From: Ligilactobacillus araffinosus DSM 20653
GTDB lineage: Bacteria; Bacillota; Bacilli; Lactobacillales; Lactobacillaceae
Assembly (NCBI RefSeq): GCF_001435375.1
Contig: NZ_AYYZ01000008.1
Location: 1-64,000 of the forward strand
Direction: 5' to 3'
Length of the DNA stretch: 64,000 nucleotides
The notes beneath the pieces were generated by a model, which saw nothing but the letters and a program-made list of their open reading frames with translations, was not told the origin of the DNA and ran no database searches. A program made the position numbers and the translations under genes. Of the stretch, positions 22,512 to 32,794 are shown one piece after another (position 1 is the first letter of the stretch; every line of letters begins with the position of its first letter).

Positions 22512-22910
22512 ATGGCAATGACTGATCCAATTGCAGACTTCTTAACACGTATTCGTAATGCTAACATGGCAAAGCACGAATCATTAGAAGTACCTGCATC
22601 AAAAATTAAGCGGAGTATTGCTGAAATTCTTAAGAACGAAGGTTTTATTCGTGATTATGAATTTATCGAAGATAACAAACAAGGCATTATCCGTGTATTC
22701 TTGAAATATGGTAAAAATGGTGAACGCGTAATCTCAGGGATTCGTCGAATTTCAAAACCTGGTTTACGTTCATACGTTAAAGCTGATGCTGTGCCAAAGG
22801 TTCTTAACGGCTTAGGAATCGCTATTTTGTCAACATCTGAAGGTGTTATGACAGATAAAGATGCCCGTGCTAAGAAAATCGGTGGCGAAGTAATCGCTTA
22901 TATCTGGTAA
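22512..22910 (+). CDS. rpsH: 30S ribosomal protein S8
   Basis: 132 residues. [17 protein letters not shown] at the N-terminus and [15 protein letters not shown] at the C-terminus are conserved. A primary 16S rRNA binder, and the spc-operon repressor in E. coli. ATG behind AAGGAGG; a second ATG two codons in is possible. Confidence 0.96.
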   Translation: MAMTDPIADFLTRIRNANMAKHESLEVPASKIKRSIAEILKNEGFIRDYEFIEDNKQGIIRVFLKYGKNGERVISGIRRISKPGLRSYVKADAVPKVLNGLGIAILSTSEGVMTDKDARAKKIGGEVIAYIW

Positions 22911-22940
22911 TATTTTAAAGAGTAAGGAGGTGTCTGGCTC

Positions 22941-23477
22941 GTGAGTCGTATTGGATATAAGGTTGTTGAATTACCTGCAGGCGTTGAAGTAAAACAAGAC
23001 GGTAAGATGGTTACTGTTAAAGGTCCTAAGGGTGAATTAACACGTGAATTTTCTGATAAAATTTCAATGAAGATTGATGGGACAACAGTTACGTTTGATC
23101 GTCCATCAGATGATAATAAGACAAAAGCACTTCACGGAACAACACGTGCAAATTTCAATAACATGGTTATTGGAGTTACGGAAGGTTTCAAGAAGGAACT
23201 TGAACTTCGCGGGGTTGGTTACCGTGCACAAATGAAGGGTAACACACTTGTATTGAATGTTGGTTACTCACATCCTGTTGAATTTGAACAAAATGATGAT
23301 GTTAAGTTTGAGACTCCTTCAGCAACATCAATCATTGTTTCAGGAATCAACAAGGAAGTTGTTGGTGACATGGCTGCACGGATCCGTGCTGTCCGTGCTC
23401 CAGAACCTTACAAAGGTAAAGGTATTCGTTATGTTGACGAATATGTACGTCGTAAGGAAGGTAAGACTGGTAAATAA
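22941..23477 (+). CDS. rplF: 50S ribosomal protein L6
   Basis: 178 residues; two repeated RRM-like domains, ending [21 protein letters not shown]. It lies near the sarcin-ricin loop and EF-G site. GTG start behind AAGGAGGTG. Confidence 0.96.
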   Translation: MSRIGYKVVELPAGVEVKQDGKMVTVKGPKGELTREFSDKISMKIDGTTVTFDRPSDDNKTKALHGTTRANFNNMVIGVTEGFKKELELRGVGYRAQMKGNTLVLNVGYSHPVEFEQNDDVKFETPSATSIIVSGINKEVVGDMAARIRAVRAPEPYKGKGIRYVDEYVRRKEGKTGK

Positions 23478-23517
23478 TGCAGCATAGGCTGTTAAACAAA
23501 ATTAAGAGGTGAAAATC

Positions 23518-23874
23518 GTGATTTCTAAACCAGACAAAAACAAAACACGCCAAAGACGTCATATGCGTGTTCGCAATAAAATCTCTGGTACTGCTGAGTG
23601 CCCACGCTTAAATGTTTATCGTTCAAACAAAAACATCTACGCTCAAGTAATTGATGACGTAGCGGGTGTGACGCTAGTTAGTGCCTCTACATTAGACAGC
23701 GAAGTAAGTGGCAACACGAAGACTGAACAAGCTGCTTCAGTTGGTGAAGTCGTTGCTAAACGTGCTGTAGAAAAAGGTATCAAAGAAGTTGTATTTGACC
23801 GTGGTGGATACCTCTACCATGGACGTGTTGAAGCTTTAGCAGAAGCTGCTCGCGAAAATGGCTTAGACTTTTAA
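23518..23874 (+). CDS. rplR: 50S ribosomal protein L18
   Basis: A 118-residue 5S rRNA binder; ends [22 protein letters not shown] choose GTG 23518 (MISKPDKN) because GAGGTG (23505-23510) is correctly spaced. An in-frame GTG at 23509 overlaps the ribosome binding site. Confidence 0.94.
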   Translation: MISKPDKNKTRQRRHMRVRNKISGTAECPRLNVYRSNKNIYAQVIDDVAGVTLVSASTLDSEVSGNTKTEQAASVGEVVAKRAVEKGIKEVVFDRGGYLYHGRVEALAEAARENGLDF

Positions 23875-23895
23875 TAGAAGGAGGAAATAACGTTT

Positions 23896-24396
23896 ATGGC
23901 TTTTATTGATCCAGCTCAATTAGATTTAGAAGATCGTGTCGTTGCTATTAACCGGATTACTAAAGTTGTAAAAGGTGGACGTCGGTTACGTTTCGCCGCT
24001 TTAGTAATCGTTGGCGATCACAATGGTCATGTAGGTTTTGGAACTGGTAAGGCTCAAGAAGTCCCAGAAGCAATCCGCAAGGCTGTTGACGCTGCTCGTA
24101 AGAACTTAATCGAAGTTCCTGTTGTTGGAACAACTATTCCTCACGAAGTTCTCGGTCAATACAGCGGTAGCCGCATTATGTTGAAGCCAGCAGAAGCTGG
24201 TTCTGGGGTTGCTGCAGGTGGTGCGGTTCGTGCCGTTATGGAACTTGCAGGTATTGGTGATATTACAAGTAAGTCATTAGGTTCTAACACACCAATCAAC
24301 GTTGTTCGTGCAGCAATGGATGGTTTATCACAATTAAAGAGTGCTGAACAAGTTGCTTCATTACGTGGAGTATCAGTTCAACACTTAGCAGAATAA
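23896..24396 (+). CDS. rpsE: 30S ribosomal protein S5
   Basis: 166 residues. An N-terminal dsRBD-like fold with [18 protein letters not shown], and the C-terminal [11 protein letters not shown]. Involved in mRNA helicase function and decoding fidelity. ATG behind AAGGAGG. Confidence 0.96.
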   Translation: MAFIDPAQLDLEDRVVAINRITKVVKGGRRLRFAALVIVGDHNGHVGFGTGKAQEVPEAIRKAVDAARKNLIEVPVVGTTIPHEVLGQYSGSRIMLKPAEAGSGVAAGGAVRAVMELAGIGDITSKSLGSNTPINVVRAAMDGLSQLKSAEQVASLRGVSVQHLAE

Positions 24397-24410
24397 GGAG
24401 GACTTGGATT

Positions 24411-24593
24411 ATGGCTCAATTGAAAGTTACTTTAGTTCGTTCAGTCATTGGACGTCCTCAAAAACAACGCGAAATCGTTAAAGGCTTAGGCCTTGGTCGT
24501 GTTCACAGTTCTGTTATTGTTCCAGATAACGTTGCAATGCGTGGAGCAATTCGGAAAATCAATCATTTAGTGGACGTTGAATTGGCTAAATAG
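24411..24593 (+). CDS. rpmD: 50S ribosomal protein L30
   Basis: 60 residues. [15 protein letters not shown] and [10 protein letters not shown] are typical of the bacterial short form. ATG behind AAGGAGG. Confidence 0.95.
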   Translation: MAQLKVTLVRSVIGRPQKQREIVKGLGLGRVHSSVIVPDNVAMRGAIRKINHLVDVELAK

Positions 24594-24626
24594 TCAATAT
24601 TTAGTTAGAGGGAGGTGCCGAACCTA

Positions 24627-25061
24627 ATGAAGTTAAATGAATTAAAACCAGCAGAAGGTTCACGTCAAGTAAGAAATCGTGTTGGCCGTGGAACTTCTTC
24701 AGGTAACGGGAAGACTGCAGGTCGTGGTCAAAAAGGTCAAAAAGCACGTGGTAAAGTTCGTTTAGGATTTGAAGGTGGCCAAATGCCATTATTCCGGCGG
24801 ATGCCAAAGCGTGGTTTTAAGAATATCAACCGCATTGAATATGCAGTTGTAAACATTGAAAAATTAAACAAATTTGAAGACGGTACAGAAGTTACACCAG
24901 CATTGTTGGTTGAATCAGGTATCGTTAAGAATGAAAAAGATGGTATCAAGATCTTAGGTAATGGTGAATTAAAGAAGAAGTTAACGGTTAAGGCTAACAA
25001 ATTCTCAGCATCAGCTAAGAGTGCCATCGAAGCAGCAGGCGGTCAAGCCGAGGTGATGTAA
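24627..25061 (+). CDS. rplO: 50S ribosomal protein L15
   Basis: A 144-residue late-assembly protein. The glycine-rich N-terminal extension ([19 protein letters not shown]) threads into 23S rRNA. ATG 24627 follows GGGAGGTG; an in-frame ATG-less extension upstream is not needed. It ends three bases before secY. Confidence 0.95.
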   Translation: MKLNELKPAEGSRQVRNRVGRGTSSGNGKTAGRGQKGQKARGKVRLGFEGGQMPLFRRMPKRGFKNINRIEYAVVNIEKLNKFEDGTEVTPALLVESGIVKNEKDGIKILGNGELKKKLTVKANKFSASAKSAIEAAGGQAEVM

Positions 25062-25064
25062 TAG

Positions 25065-26363
25065 ATGCTTAAGACAATGAAGAACGCCCTTGCTGATAAA
25101 GAAATTCGAAGGAAAATCTTATTCACATTGGGTGTCTTGATTGTATTTCGTTTAGGCACATACATTACTGTCCCTGGGATCAATGCCAAAGCATTAGCTA
25201 GCGTTGCATCTTCAGGGTTAATTAGTATGTTAAATACTTTCAGTGGTGGCGGTCTGACCAACTATTCAATTTTAGCGATGGGGGTTTCACCATACATTAC
25301 CGCCCAAATTGTTGTTCAACTTTTGCAAATGGATATTGTTCCGAAATTTGTAGAGTGGAGTAAGCAAGGTGAAGTTGGACGGCGTAAATTGAATCAGGTT
25401 ACCCGTTATTTAACAATTGTGCTTGCGTTTGTACAATCAATCGGGATTACAGCTGGTTTCAACGCTTTGAGTAGTCTTCACTTAGTTCAAAATCCAAGTG
25501 TTCAAACTTACGTATGTATTGGTGTGATTTTAACAGCTGGTACAATGTTTGCCACTTGGTTAGGTGATATGATTACCGATCGGGGAATCGGAAATGGAAT
25601 TTCAATCATTATTATGGCTGGAATTCTTGCCCGGGTTCCAGTTGGGATCAAGCAAATTTTTCAAGAAGAATTTGCTCATGTAAGTAAATCGCAACTTTGG
25701 CATTCAGTTTTGTATTGCGTAGTCTTATTATTAGTCATTCTTGTGATCGTGACATTTGTTACGTATGTTCAACAGGCTAACTATAAAATTCCGATTCAAT
25801 ACACAAGACGGGTTGCAGGTTCTTCAGAAAGCTCATACTTACCATTAAAAGTTAACGTTGCTGGAGTTATTCCTGTTATCTTTGCCAGTTCGTTTATTGC
25901 AACAATTCAAACTATCTTGATGGCCTTCACACGGACTCATTCAGGTGATGGATGGTATCAAACATTGTCGAATATTTTCAATATGCAGACAGTACCGGGA
26001 ATGATTTTGTATACAGCTTTAATTATTCTGTTTACGTTTTTCTATGCCTTTGTTCAAGTTAACCCTGAGAAGTTATCAGAAAACTTACAAAAGCAAGGAA
26101 GTTACATTCCATCTGTTTGGCCAGGAAAAGAAACTGAAAAGTATGTATCTCGTTTATTGATGAGATTAAGTACTGTTGGTTCACTTTTCTTAGGTTTCGT
26201 TTCGTTGATTCCTTTAGTCGCATCAAGCGTTTGGGGATTGAATGAATCAATCGGTTTAGGTGGTACTAGTTTGCTGATTGTTGTAGGGGTAACCCTTGAA
26301 ACAATGCGGCAAATTGAAGGTATGATGATGAAACGCGAATATGTTGGATTTATTCGTGAGTAG
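25065..26363 (+). CDS. secY: Protein translocase subunit SecY
   Basis: A 432-residue channel of the Sec translocon with ten membrane helices. The plug region follows FRLGTYITVPGIN, and the cytoplasmic loop QYTRRVAGSS-SSYLPLKVN is the ribosome/SecA docking segment. It begins three bases after rplO, so the two are translationally coupled. Cytoplasmic membrane location. A perfect hairpin follows it. Confidence 0.96.
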   Translation: MLKTMKNALADKEIRRKILFTLGVLIVFRLGTYITVPGINAKALASVASSGLISMLNTFSGGGLTNYSILAMGVSPYITAQIVVQLLQMDIVPKFVEWSKQGEVGRRKLNQVTRYLTIVLAFVQSIGITAGFNALSSLHLVQNPSVQTYVCIGVILTAGTMFATWLGDMITDRGIGNGISIIIMAGILARVPVGIKQIFQEEFAHVSKSQLWHSVLYCVVLLLVILVIVTFVTYVQQANYKIPIQYTRRVAGSSESSYLPLKVNVAGVIPVIFASSFIATIQTILMAFTRTHSGDGWYQTLSNIFNMQTVPGMILYTALIILFTFFYAFVQVNPEKLSENLQKQGSYIPSVWPGKETEKYVSRLLMRLSTVGSLFLGFVSLIPLVASSVWGLNESIGLGGTSLLIVVGVTLETMRQIEGMMMKREYVGFIRE

Positions 26364-26378
26364 TTAAGTTAGTTATTA

Positions 26379-26410
26379 AAAGAGACTGTGACATAAGTCA
26401 CAGTCTCTTT
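26379..26410 (+). terminator. Perfect hairpin after secY
   Basis: AAAGAGACTGTGAC/GTCACAGTCTCTTT, a 14-bp perfect stem with loop ATAA. The T-tract is short (three T then GC), so it may be a partial terminator or attenuator rather than a strong stop between secY and adk. Confidence 0.65.
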
Positions 26411-26425
26411 GCTATATCTGTATAA

Positions 26426-26536
26426 TCGGGTTCCAAAACAAATGAGCTGCGACGCGAAGCTAGTGAAGTTTGAAAACCTCCGAATTTATGTTGCCGCAAT
26501 TCGTTTGTTTTTCTGCTTTCACCACGCTTGTTTTTT
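26426..26536 (+). ncRNA. Candidate structured RNA between secY and adk
   Basis: AAAACAAATGA (26435-26445) pairs with TCGTTTGTTTT (26501-26511) over 11 bp (one T-G), continued inward by TGCG/CGCA. The loop is about 43 bases and includes GAAGCTAGTGAAG and GAAAACCTCCG. A T-rich run follows. A second possible pairing, AAGC-TA-GTGAAG (26457-26468) with CTTTCAC-CAC-GCTT (26516-26528), also ends in a T-tract. TATAAT at 26420-26425 may be a promoter -10. I do not recognise the family; it could be a small RNA or the adk leader. Confidence 0.4.
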
Positions 26537-26593
26537 ACGTTTTGTCTCATCTTTTTTATTTATGATAAACTTTTATCTTTAAAAAAATTGGGT

Positions 26594-26599
26594 TATAAT
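26594..26599 (+). promoter_or_regulatory. Possible -10 box for adk
   Basis: TATAAT, 34 bases before the adk start, within an AT-rich tract. The -35 region is poor. Confidence 0.4.
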
Positions 26600-26632
26600 A
26601 CGTTAGTGAATTTATTTAAAGGAGAAATTTAA

Positions 26633-27292
<660 letters not shown>

Positions 27293-27300
27293 TAAGCAGA

Positions 27301-27366
27301 AAACCTGGATTATAAGCCATAACGTATTGCATTTTGAATTTGCGTGTGGTATCATAATTCAGGTTT
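27301..27366 (+). other. Long inverted repeat between adk and infA
   Basis: AAACCTGGATTAT (27301-27313) pairs with ATAATTCAGGTTT (27354-27366) over 13 bp with one G-T. Inside it GCCATAACG (27316-27324) pairs with CGTGTGGT (27343-27350). A T-rich stretch (TTTATCTTTT) follows. Likely an elaborate terminator for adk or part of the infA leader. A further small hairpin, CGAAAA/TTTTCG, lies at 27411-27428. Confidence 0.5.
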
Positions 27367-27466
27367 ATCTTTTCAATAGGTCTAGTTTGCCGCAAAAGCT
27401 ACTGGATCAGCGAAAATAACTGTTTTCGTTTAAAGTTTTCAAACCATATTAAGGAGGTACTTTTGC

Positions 27467-27685
27467 GTGGCGAAAGATGATGTGATTGAAATTGAAGGTA
27501 CGATCAAAGAAACGTTGCCAAATGCGATGTTCAAAGTTGAACTCGAAAATGGACACGAAATTTTAGCTCACGTTTCCGGTAAGATTCGTATGCACTATAT
27601 TCGTATTTTACCTGGGGATCGGGTTACCGTTGAAATGTCCCCTTACGATTTGACTAAGGGTCGCATTACCTATCGCTTTAAATAG
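27467..27685 (+). CDS. infA: Translation initiation factor IF-1
   Basis: A 72-residue OB-fold protein that blocks the ribosomal A site during initiation. [13 protein letters not shown] and GRITYRFK ends are typical. GTG start behind AAGGAGG. Preceded by about 175 bases of structured non-coding DNA. Confidence 0.96.
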   Translation: MAKDDVIEIEGTIKETLPNAMFKVELENGHEILAHVSGKIRMHYIRILPGDRVTVEMSPYDLTKGRITYRFK

Positions 27686-27719
27686 ATTGTACTTCAGTAA
27701 TTTATAGGAGGTATGATTC

Positions 27720-27833
27720 ATGAAAGTAAGACCATCAGTTAAACCAATGTGCGAACACTGCAAAGTTATCAAGCGTAAAGGTCGCGTTATGGTTATTTGC
27801 AGCAATCCAAAGCACAAACAACGTCAAGGTTAA
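27720..27833 (+). CDS. rpmJ: 50S ribosomal protein L36
   Basis: 37 residues. Starts [14 protein letters not shown] and has the zinc ligands CxxC...C-x4-H (CEHC, CSNPKH). ATG behind TAGGAGG, 34 bases after infA. Short but unmistakable in sequence and position. Confidence 0.96.
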
Positions 27834-27855
27834 TTTTTAAGGAGGTGTAATTGTA

Positions 27856-28221
27856 ATGGCTCGTATTGCAGGTATCGATTTACCACGTGACAAGCGTATC
27901 GTAATCGGATTAACTTACATTTATGGAATCGGTAATACAACGGCAAAGAAGATCCTTGCTGCTGCTGGTGTTTCAGAAGACGTTCGTGTACGCGACTTAA
28001 CTCCTGACCAAGAAGATAAGATTCGTGCCGAAGTTGATAACTACAAGGTTGAAGGTGATCTTCGCCGTGAAGTATCAATGAACATCAAGCGTCTCTCAGA
28101 AATCGGCTCTTACCGTGGCATGCGTCACCGTCGCCACTTGCCTGTTCGTGGTCAAAACACCAAGAACAATGCGCGGACACGCAAAGGCCCAGCAATTTCA
28201 ATTGCAGGGAAGAAGAAATAA
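27856..28221 (+). CDS. rpsM: 30S ribosomal protein S13
   Basis: 121 residues. [14 protein letters not shown] at the start and the basic tail [14 protein letters not shown] that reaches the P-site. Forms bridges B1a/B1b. ATG behind AAGGAGG. Confidence 0.96.
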   Translation: MARIAGIDLPRDKRIVIGLTYIYGIGNTTAKKILAAAGVSEDVRVRDLTPDQEDKIRAEVDNYKVEGDLRREVSMNIKRLSEIGSYRGMRHRRHLPVRGQNTKNNARTRKGPAISIAGKKK

Positions 28222-28245
28222 TAATTAGAAGGAGGGAAAACGTTC

Positions 28246-28632
28246 ATGGCTGTTAAGAAATCACGTAAGCGTCGTGTAAAGAAGAATATTGAAACGGGTG
28301 TTGCACACATTCACTCAACATTCAACAATACACTTGTTATGATTACTGATGTTCACGGTAATGCCGTTGCATGGTCATCAGCAGGTGCATTAGGTTTCAA
28401 GGGTTCACGGAAGTCAACTCCATTTGCTGCTCAAATGGCTTCAGAAGCTGCAGCTAAGGGTGCAATGGATCACGGAATGAAGACTGTTGAAGTTTCAGTT
28501 AAAGGTCCTGGTTCAGGTCGTGAAGCAGCAATTCGTGCTCTTCAAACAACTGGTTTGGAAGTTACATCAATTAAAGATGTTACACCAGTTCCTCATAACG
28601 GATGCCGTCCTCCAAAACGTCGTCGTGTTTAA
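28246..28632 (+). CDS. rpsK: 30S ribosomal protein S11
   Basis: 128 residues. [15 protein letters not shown] and the C-terminal [15 protein letters not shown] are conserved. Platform protein next to the E site. ATG behind AAGGAGGG. Confidence 0.96.
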   Translation: MAVKKSRKRRVKKNIETGVAHIHSTFNNTLVMITDVHGNAVAWSSAGALGFKGSRKSTPFAAQMASEAAAKGAMDHGMKTVEVSVKGPGSGREAAIRALQTTGLEVTSIKDVTPVPHNGCRPPKRRRV

Positions 28633-28717
28633 TGTGGATTCGTATTCATTTTGAGGGTAACTTCATTTTGTTTTTGCCAGATTACACGTTACGTTTTGAA
28701 AGGGGTAGACAAATAGC

Positions 28718-29662
28718 ATGATCGAATTCGAAAAACCAAAGATTCACACAATTGAAGAAAACAATGACTACGGTAAATTTGTTGTCGAACCGTTGGAACG
28801 TGGTTATGGTACTACGTTAGGAAATTCTTTACGGAGAATTTTACTTTCATCATTACCAGGGGCAGCGATTACTGATGTTCAAATTGATGGTGTTTTACAT
28901 GAATTTTCAACTATTGAAGGTGTCATGGAAGACGTTACAACCATCATTTTGAATTTGAAGAAGGTTGCTTTAAAGATGAACACTGAAGAACCTCAAATCC
29001 TCGAGATTGATGTTACAGGTGCCAAAGAAGTTAAAGCAGGCGATATTCACTGCGGTGCTGATGTTGAAGTTTTGAATCCAGAATTGTACATCTGTACAGT
29101 TGCTGAAGGAGCTTCATTCCATGTTCGAATGACTGCTAATAAAGGTCGTGGATATGTTTCTGCTACAGAAAACAAAGCTAAAGCAGATGATATGCCGATT
29201 GGTGTTTTAGCAATCGACTCAATTTATACCCCAATTGAACGTGTAAACTACCAAGTAGAAAAAACACGTGTTGGTCAAAAGAATGATTATGATAAATTGA
29301 CATTGGATGTATGGACAAACGGTTCAATTACTCCAAGTGAAGCAATCAGTTTATCAGCTAAGATTTTAACAGAGCACTTGTCAATCTTCGTTAACTTGAC
29401 TGATGAAGCTAAGAATGCTGAAGTCATGGTTGAAAAAGAAGAAACACACAAGGAAAAAATGCTCGAAATGACAATTGAAGACTTAGACTTATCAGTTCGT
29501 TCATACAACTGCTTGAAGCGTGCTGGAATCAATACGGTTCAAGAATTAACTGACAAGACTGAAGCTGACATGATGAAGGTTCGGAATCTGGGCCGGAAGT
29601 CACTTGAAGAAGTTAAGTCAAAACTTGCTGATTTAGGTCTTTCATTACGTCATGATGACTAA
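28718..29662 (+). CDS. rpoA: RNA polymerase alpha subunit
   Basis: 314 residues. The N-terminal assembly domain has [20 protein letters not shown]. The C-terminal domain contacts UP elements and activators and contains [13 protein letters not shown] and [13 protein letters not shown] behind AAAGGGG. An 85-base gap from rpsK shows no clear promoter or hairpin. Confidence 0.97.
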   Translation: MIEFEKPKIHTIEENNDYGKFVVEPLERGYGTTLGNSLRRILLSSLPGAAITDVQIDGVLHEFSTIEGVMEDVTTIILNLKKVALKMNTEEPQILEIDVTGAKEVKAGDIHCGADVEVLNPELYICTVAEGASFHVRMTANKGRGYVSATENKAKADDMPIGVLAIDSIYTPIERVNYQVEKTRVGQKNDYDKLTLDVWTNGSITPSEAISLSAKILTEHLSIFVNLTDEAKNAEVMVEKEETHKEKMLEMTIEDLDLSVRSYNCLKRAGINTVQELTDKTEADMMKVRNLGRKSLEEVKSKLADLGLSLRHDD

Positions 29663-29688
29663 TTAGAATTAAAGGAGGGAAACTATTC

Positions 29689-30072
29689 ATGGCTTACCGG
29701 AAATTAGGTCGCACAAGCGGACATCGTAAATCAATGTTACGGAACTTAACAACAGATGTAATCGTTAACGGCAAGATTGTTACAACAGAACAACGTGCTA
29801 AAGAAGTTCGTCGTCAAGTTGAAAAGATGATCACTTTAGGTAAAAAAGGTGATTTAGCATCACGCCGGCGTGCAGCAGCTTACTTAATGGATGTTGTTGC
29901 AGACGTTAAGGAAGATGGCGATGACATTGTTGTTCAAACAGCTTTACAAAAGTTATTTGATGAAGTAGCTCCACGGTTCAAAGATCGGAATGGTGGTTAC
30001 ACACGGATCATCAAGATGCAAGAACGGCGTGGCGATGCTGCTAAGATGGCAGTTCTTGAATTAGTAGACTAA
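29689..30072 (+). CDS. rplQ: 50S ribosomal protein L17
   Basis: 127 residues. [20 protein letters not shown] and the C-terminal [14 protein letters not shown] are conserved. ATG behind AAAGGAGGG. Last gene of the ribosomal block and followed at once by a structured RNA. Confidence 0.96.
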   Translation: MAYRKLGRTSGHRKSMLRNLTTDVIVNGKIVTTEQRAKEVRRQVEKMITLGKKGDLASRRRAAAYLMDVVADVKEDGDDIVVQTALQKLFDEVAPRFKDRNGGYTRIIKMQERRGDAAKMAVLELVD

Positions 30073-30108
30073 TTTAATTACTAATACTAAAATAAATTAT
30101 ATTTTGTG

Positions 30109-30207
30109 TCACTTTTATAACGACAACGGGCGTTACGATGGTGGGAAACCTAGTCTAGTCCTAAGTAGTATGATTGTACGAAAATCGTTATAAAAAGTGA
30201 TTTTTTT
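30109..30207 (+). ncRNA. L17 downstream element (L17DE) candidate
   Basis: TCACTTTTATAACGA (30109-30123) pairs with TCGTTATAAAAAGTGA (30185-30200) with one bulged A. It encloses about 60 bases that include GGGCGTTACGATGGTGGG and CTAGTCCTAAG, and is followed by seven T. A conserved RNA immediately downstream of rplQ is described in lactic acid bacteria and Listeria as the L17 downstream element; location, size and terminal stem fit. The 3' side also forms a good terminator. Its function is unknown in the literature I know. Confidence 0.72.
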
Positions 30208-30240
30208 GTTAGATATTGTTTTCAAATGGTTGTGAATTGG

Positions 30241-30270
30241 AAGGATTGGATGAATGTCCAATCCTTTTTT
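30241..30270 (+). terminator. Second terminator after rplQ
   Basis: AAGGATTGGA/TCCAATCCTT, perfect 10-bp stem, loop TGAATG, T-tract. With the preceding element this gives two stops in series between the ribosomal block and ecfA1. Confidence 0.9.
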
Positions 30271-30318
30271 GTTTTTCATGATATAATACAGGTAATTATT
30301 TTCGGAGGACAATGAAGA

Positions 30319-31149
30319 ATGCCGTTAATTCAAATTCAAGATTTAACATATGAATACGATGACTTCAAACTGGGACCATTGAATCTCGAGATTGAGAAAG
30401 ATCAGTGGATTTCAGTTATTGGACGGAACGGAAGCGGGAAAAGCACGCTAGCACGGTTGATTGACGGATTAATTGAAGCACAGTCAGGAACAGTTACTGT
30501 TGATGGACTTGAAGTCAATGAACAAAATGTATGGCAGATCCGCTCTCAGATTGGCGTTGTTTTTCAAAATCCTGATAATCAATTTGTGGGCGCTAATGTG
30601 GAAGATGATGTTGCCTTTGGATTGGAAAACCGGCAGCTCAGTCATGCTGAAATGGTCAAGCGGGTCAGTGAATCACTTGAGGCGGTCGGAATGACGGAAT
30701 TTGCTAAGCATGAACCTTCAAGACTTTCAGGTGGACAAAAGCAACGGGTCGCAATTGCCGGAATTTTAGCAATCCGTCCGCAGATCATTATTTTAGACGA
30801 AGCAACCAGTATGCTTGATCCTGAAGGGCGGCGGGAGTTGATCCAACTAATTCGTCATCTTAAAGATCAATATCATTTTACGGTCATTGCGATTACACAT
30901 GATATTGATGAGACGGTCTTTTCTGATCAAATCATTGTTCTTGATCAAGGGAAAATTCGGATGCAAGGTCGACCGGCTGATGTCTATCGAAATCGTGATC
31001 AGTTAATGGATTTAGGATTGGATTTACCATTTGTTGAAAAATTGAAGTTTAAACTTCAGGAGAATGGTTTAGCTGAATTAAAAGATGATGAAATATTAGA
31101 CGAAAAAGAAATGGTAGCAAAATTATGGCAATTGAATTCAAACATGTAA
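30319..31149 (+). CDS. ecfA1: ECF transporter ATPase EcfA1
   Basis: A 276-residue ATP-binding subunit of the shared energy-coupling factor module for vitamin uptake. Walker A GRNGSGKST, signature LSGGQKQR, Walker B IIILDEATS and H-loop ITHD are all present. ATG 30319 follows GGAGGA; an out-of-frame ATG at 30311 is ignored. It overlaps ecfA2 by 25 bases. Confidence 0.93.
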   Translation: MPLIQIQDLTYEYDDFKLGPLNLEIEKDQWISVIGRNGSGKSTLARLIDGLIEAQSGTVTVDGLEVNEQNVWQIRSQIGVVFQNPDNQFVGANVEDDVAFGLENRQLSHAEMVKRVSESLEAVGMTEFAKHEPSRLSGGQKQRVAIAGILAIRPQIIILDEATSMLDPEGRRELIQLIRHLKDQYHFTVIAITHDIDETVFSDQIIVLDQGKIRMQGRPADVYRNRDQLMDLGLDLPFVEKLKFKLQENGLAELKDDEILDEKEMVAKLWQLNSNM

Positions 31150-31976
31150 GTTATACTTATCAAGCAGGAACTCCGTTTGAACAGCAGGCGCTTAATGACA
31201 TTTCGGTTAAAATTGTGGATGGAAGTTTTACGGCGCTTGTTGGACATACTGGCAGCGGAAAATCAACGTTTATTCAGCATTTAAACGGGCTGCTTAAACC
31301 AACGGCGGGTGAAATTCATATTAATGATCAGCTGATCACGCCGCAAACGAAAAATAAAGAACTTGATGATTTACGTCACCAAGTCGGAATAATGTTTCAG
31401 TTTTCTGAAAATCAACTGTTTGAAGAAACGGTTTTGAAAGATATTGCATTTGCTCCGAAAAACTTTGGTAAGAGTGAATCAGAAGCTGAAGACCTTGCAC
31501 GGGCAAAAGCAAAATTGGTCGGACTTGATGATCAATTGCTTGAACGGTCACCGTTTGAACTTTCAGGTGGGCAGATGCGCCGGGTTGCGCTTGCGGGAAT
31601 TTTAGCAATGGAACCGCAGATTTTAGTATTGGATGAACCATTGATTGGCTTAGATCCAATCGGAAAACGAGAAACAATGCGAATTTTTAAGCAATTGCAC
31701 GAAAGTGAAAAAATGACGATTCTCATTGTAACTCATAATATGGATGACGTTGCTGATTATGCTGATCAAGTAATTGCTCTTGAACGCGGGAAACTGATTG
31801 CCGCCCAAAGCAAGCAAGAATTTTTCAGTGATCCACAGTGGCTTTATCAGCATCACCTTGGATTACCTCGGGCAGCGGAGTTTGCAGCTCGCTTAATGCA
31901 AAAGGGAATGCAATGGGATGCTTTGCCGTTAAATGTTAATGAACTGGCTCAGCAATTAGTAACAAAGCTGAATTAA
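31125..31976 (+). CDS. ecfA2: ECF transporter ATPase EcfA2
   Basis: 283 residues. Walker A GHTGSGKST, signature LSGGQMRR, Walker B ILVLDEP, H-loop VTHN. It pairs with EcfA1 as a heterodimer bound to EcfT. It starts inside ecfA1 without a clear ribosome binding site, consistent with translational coupling. Confidence 0.93.
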   Translation: MAIEFKHVSYTYQAGTPFEQQALNDISVKIVDGSFTALVGHTGSGKSTFIQHLNGLLKPTAGEIHINDQLITPQTKNKELDDLRHQVGIMFQFSENQLFEETVLKDIAFAPKNFGKSESEAEDLARAKAKLVGLDDQLLERSPFELSGGQMRRVALAGILAMEPQILVLDEPLIGLDPIGKRETMRIFKQLHESEKMTILIVTHNMDDVADYADQVIALERGKLIAAQSKQEFFSDPQWLYQHHLGLPRAAEFAARLMQKGMQWDALPLNVNELAQQLVTKLN

Positions 31977-31998
31977 TGTGATCAGGTAGGAGCGAAAG

Positions 31999-32793
31999 AT
32001 GAGTAATATTATTCTTGGAAGGTATATTGATGGTGATTCTATAATTCACCGGATGGATTCGCGGGCGAAATTGATTCTCAGTTTGTACTTTATTGTGATT
32101 GTTTTCCTGTGTAATAACTGGCAAACATATGCTTTATTGGGAATTTTTACCCTTGGATGTGTCCTGCTTTCAAAAATCAAAATGAGTTTCTTTATCAAAG
32201 GAGTCCGGCCTTTGATCGGATTAATTTTGATCACAGTCCTGCTGCAGCTTTTCTTCACAAGCGGGGGAACTGTTTATTGGCAATGGGGGCCATTCAAACT
32301 GACGAGTTTTGGAATTATCAATTCGATTTATATTTTTTGTCGGATCGTTTTGATTGTGTTGATGTCAACGTTGCTGACAGTCACAACAACTCCGTTGGAA
32401 ATTGCTGACGGCCTTGAATCCTTGATGGCGCCGTTACGGAAAATCAGGGTTCCCGTTGATGAAATTGCGCTGATGATTTCAATTGCATTAAGGTTTGTTC
32501 CGACCTTAATGGATGAAACGCAAAAAATTATTAATGCCCAACGTGCGCGGGGGGTAAACTTTGGTGAAGGGAACCTATTTAAGCAGGCTAAAATGCTGAT
32601 TCCAATTTTAATTCCGTTATTTGTCAATTCAATCAAACGAGCTGAAGATTTGGCAGTTGCAATGGAAGCTCGCGGTTATCAAGGCGGACCGAACCGAACA
32701 AAGTATCGGCAACAACATTGGCATTTGGCCGATACGATTGGAATCGTTGTATTCTTAGCGTTGACAGGCGGACTAGTATTATTGAGAGGTTAA
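31999..32793 (+). CDS. ecfT: ECF transporter transmembrane subunit EcfT
   Basis: A 264-residue membrane scaffold that couples the ATPases to exchangeable S-components. Several hydrophobic helices are followed by a cytoplasmic region with the two Ala-Arg-Gly coupling motifs ([17 protein letters not shown]). ATG behind TAGGAG. One possible client, a PanT-like S-component, is encoded at 61607. Confidence 0.93.
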   Translation: MSNIILGRYIDGDSIIHRMDSRAKLILSLYFIVIVFLCNNWQTYALLGIFTLGCVLLSKIKMSFFIKGVRPLIGLILITVLLQLFFTSGGTVYWQWGPFKLTSFGIINSIYIFCRIVLIVLMSTLLTVTTTPLEIADGLESLMAPLRKIRVPVDEIALMISIALRFVPTLMDETQKIINAQRARGVNFGEGNLFKQAKMLIPILIPLFVNSIKRAEDLAVAMEARGYQGGPNRTKYRQQHWHLADTIGIVVFLALTGGLVLLRG

Positions 32794-32794
32794 G

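Noticed and set aside
26426-26536. SRP RNA, 6S RNA or T-box in the secY-adk gap
   Set aside because: None of the SRP apical loop, the 6S central bubble or the T-box sequence is present, so it is left as an unidentified structure.
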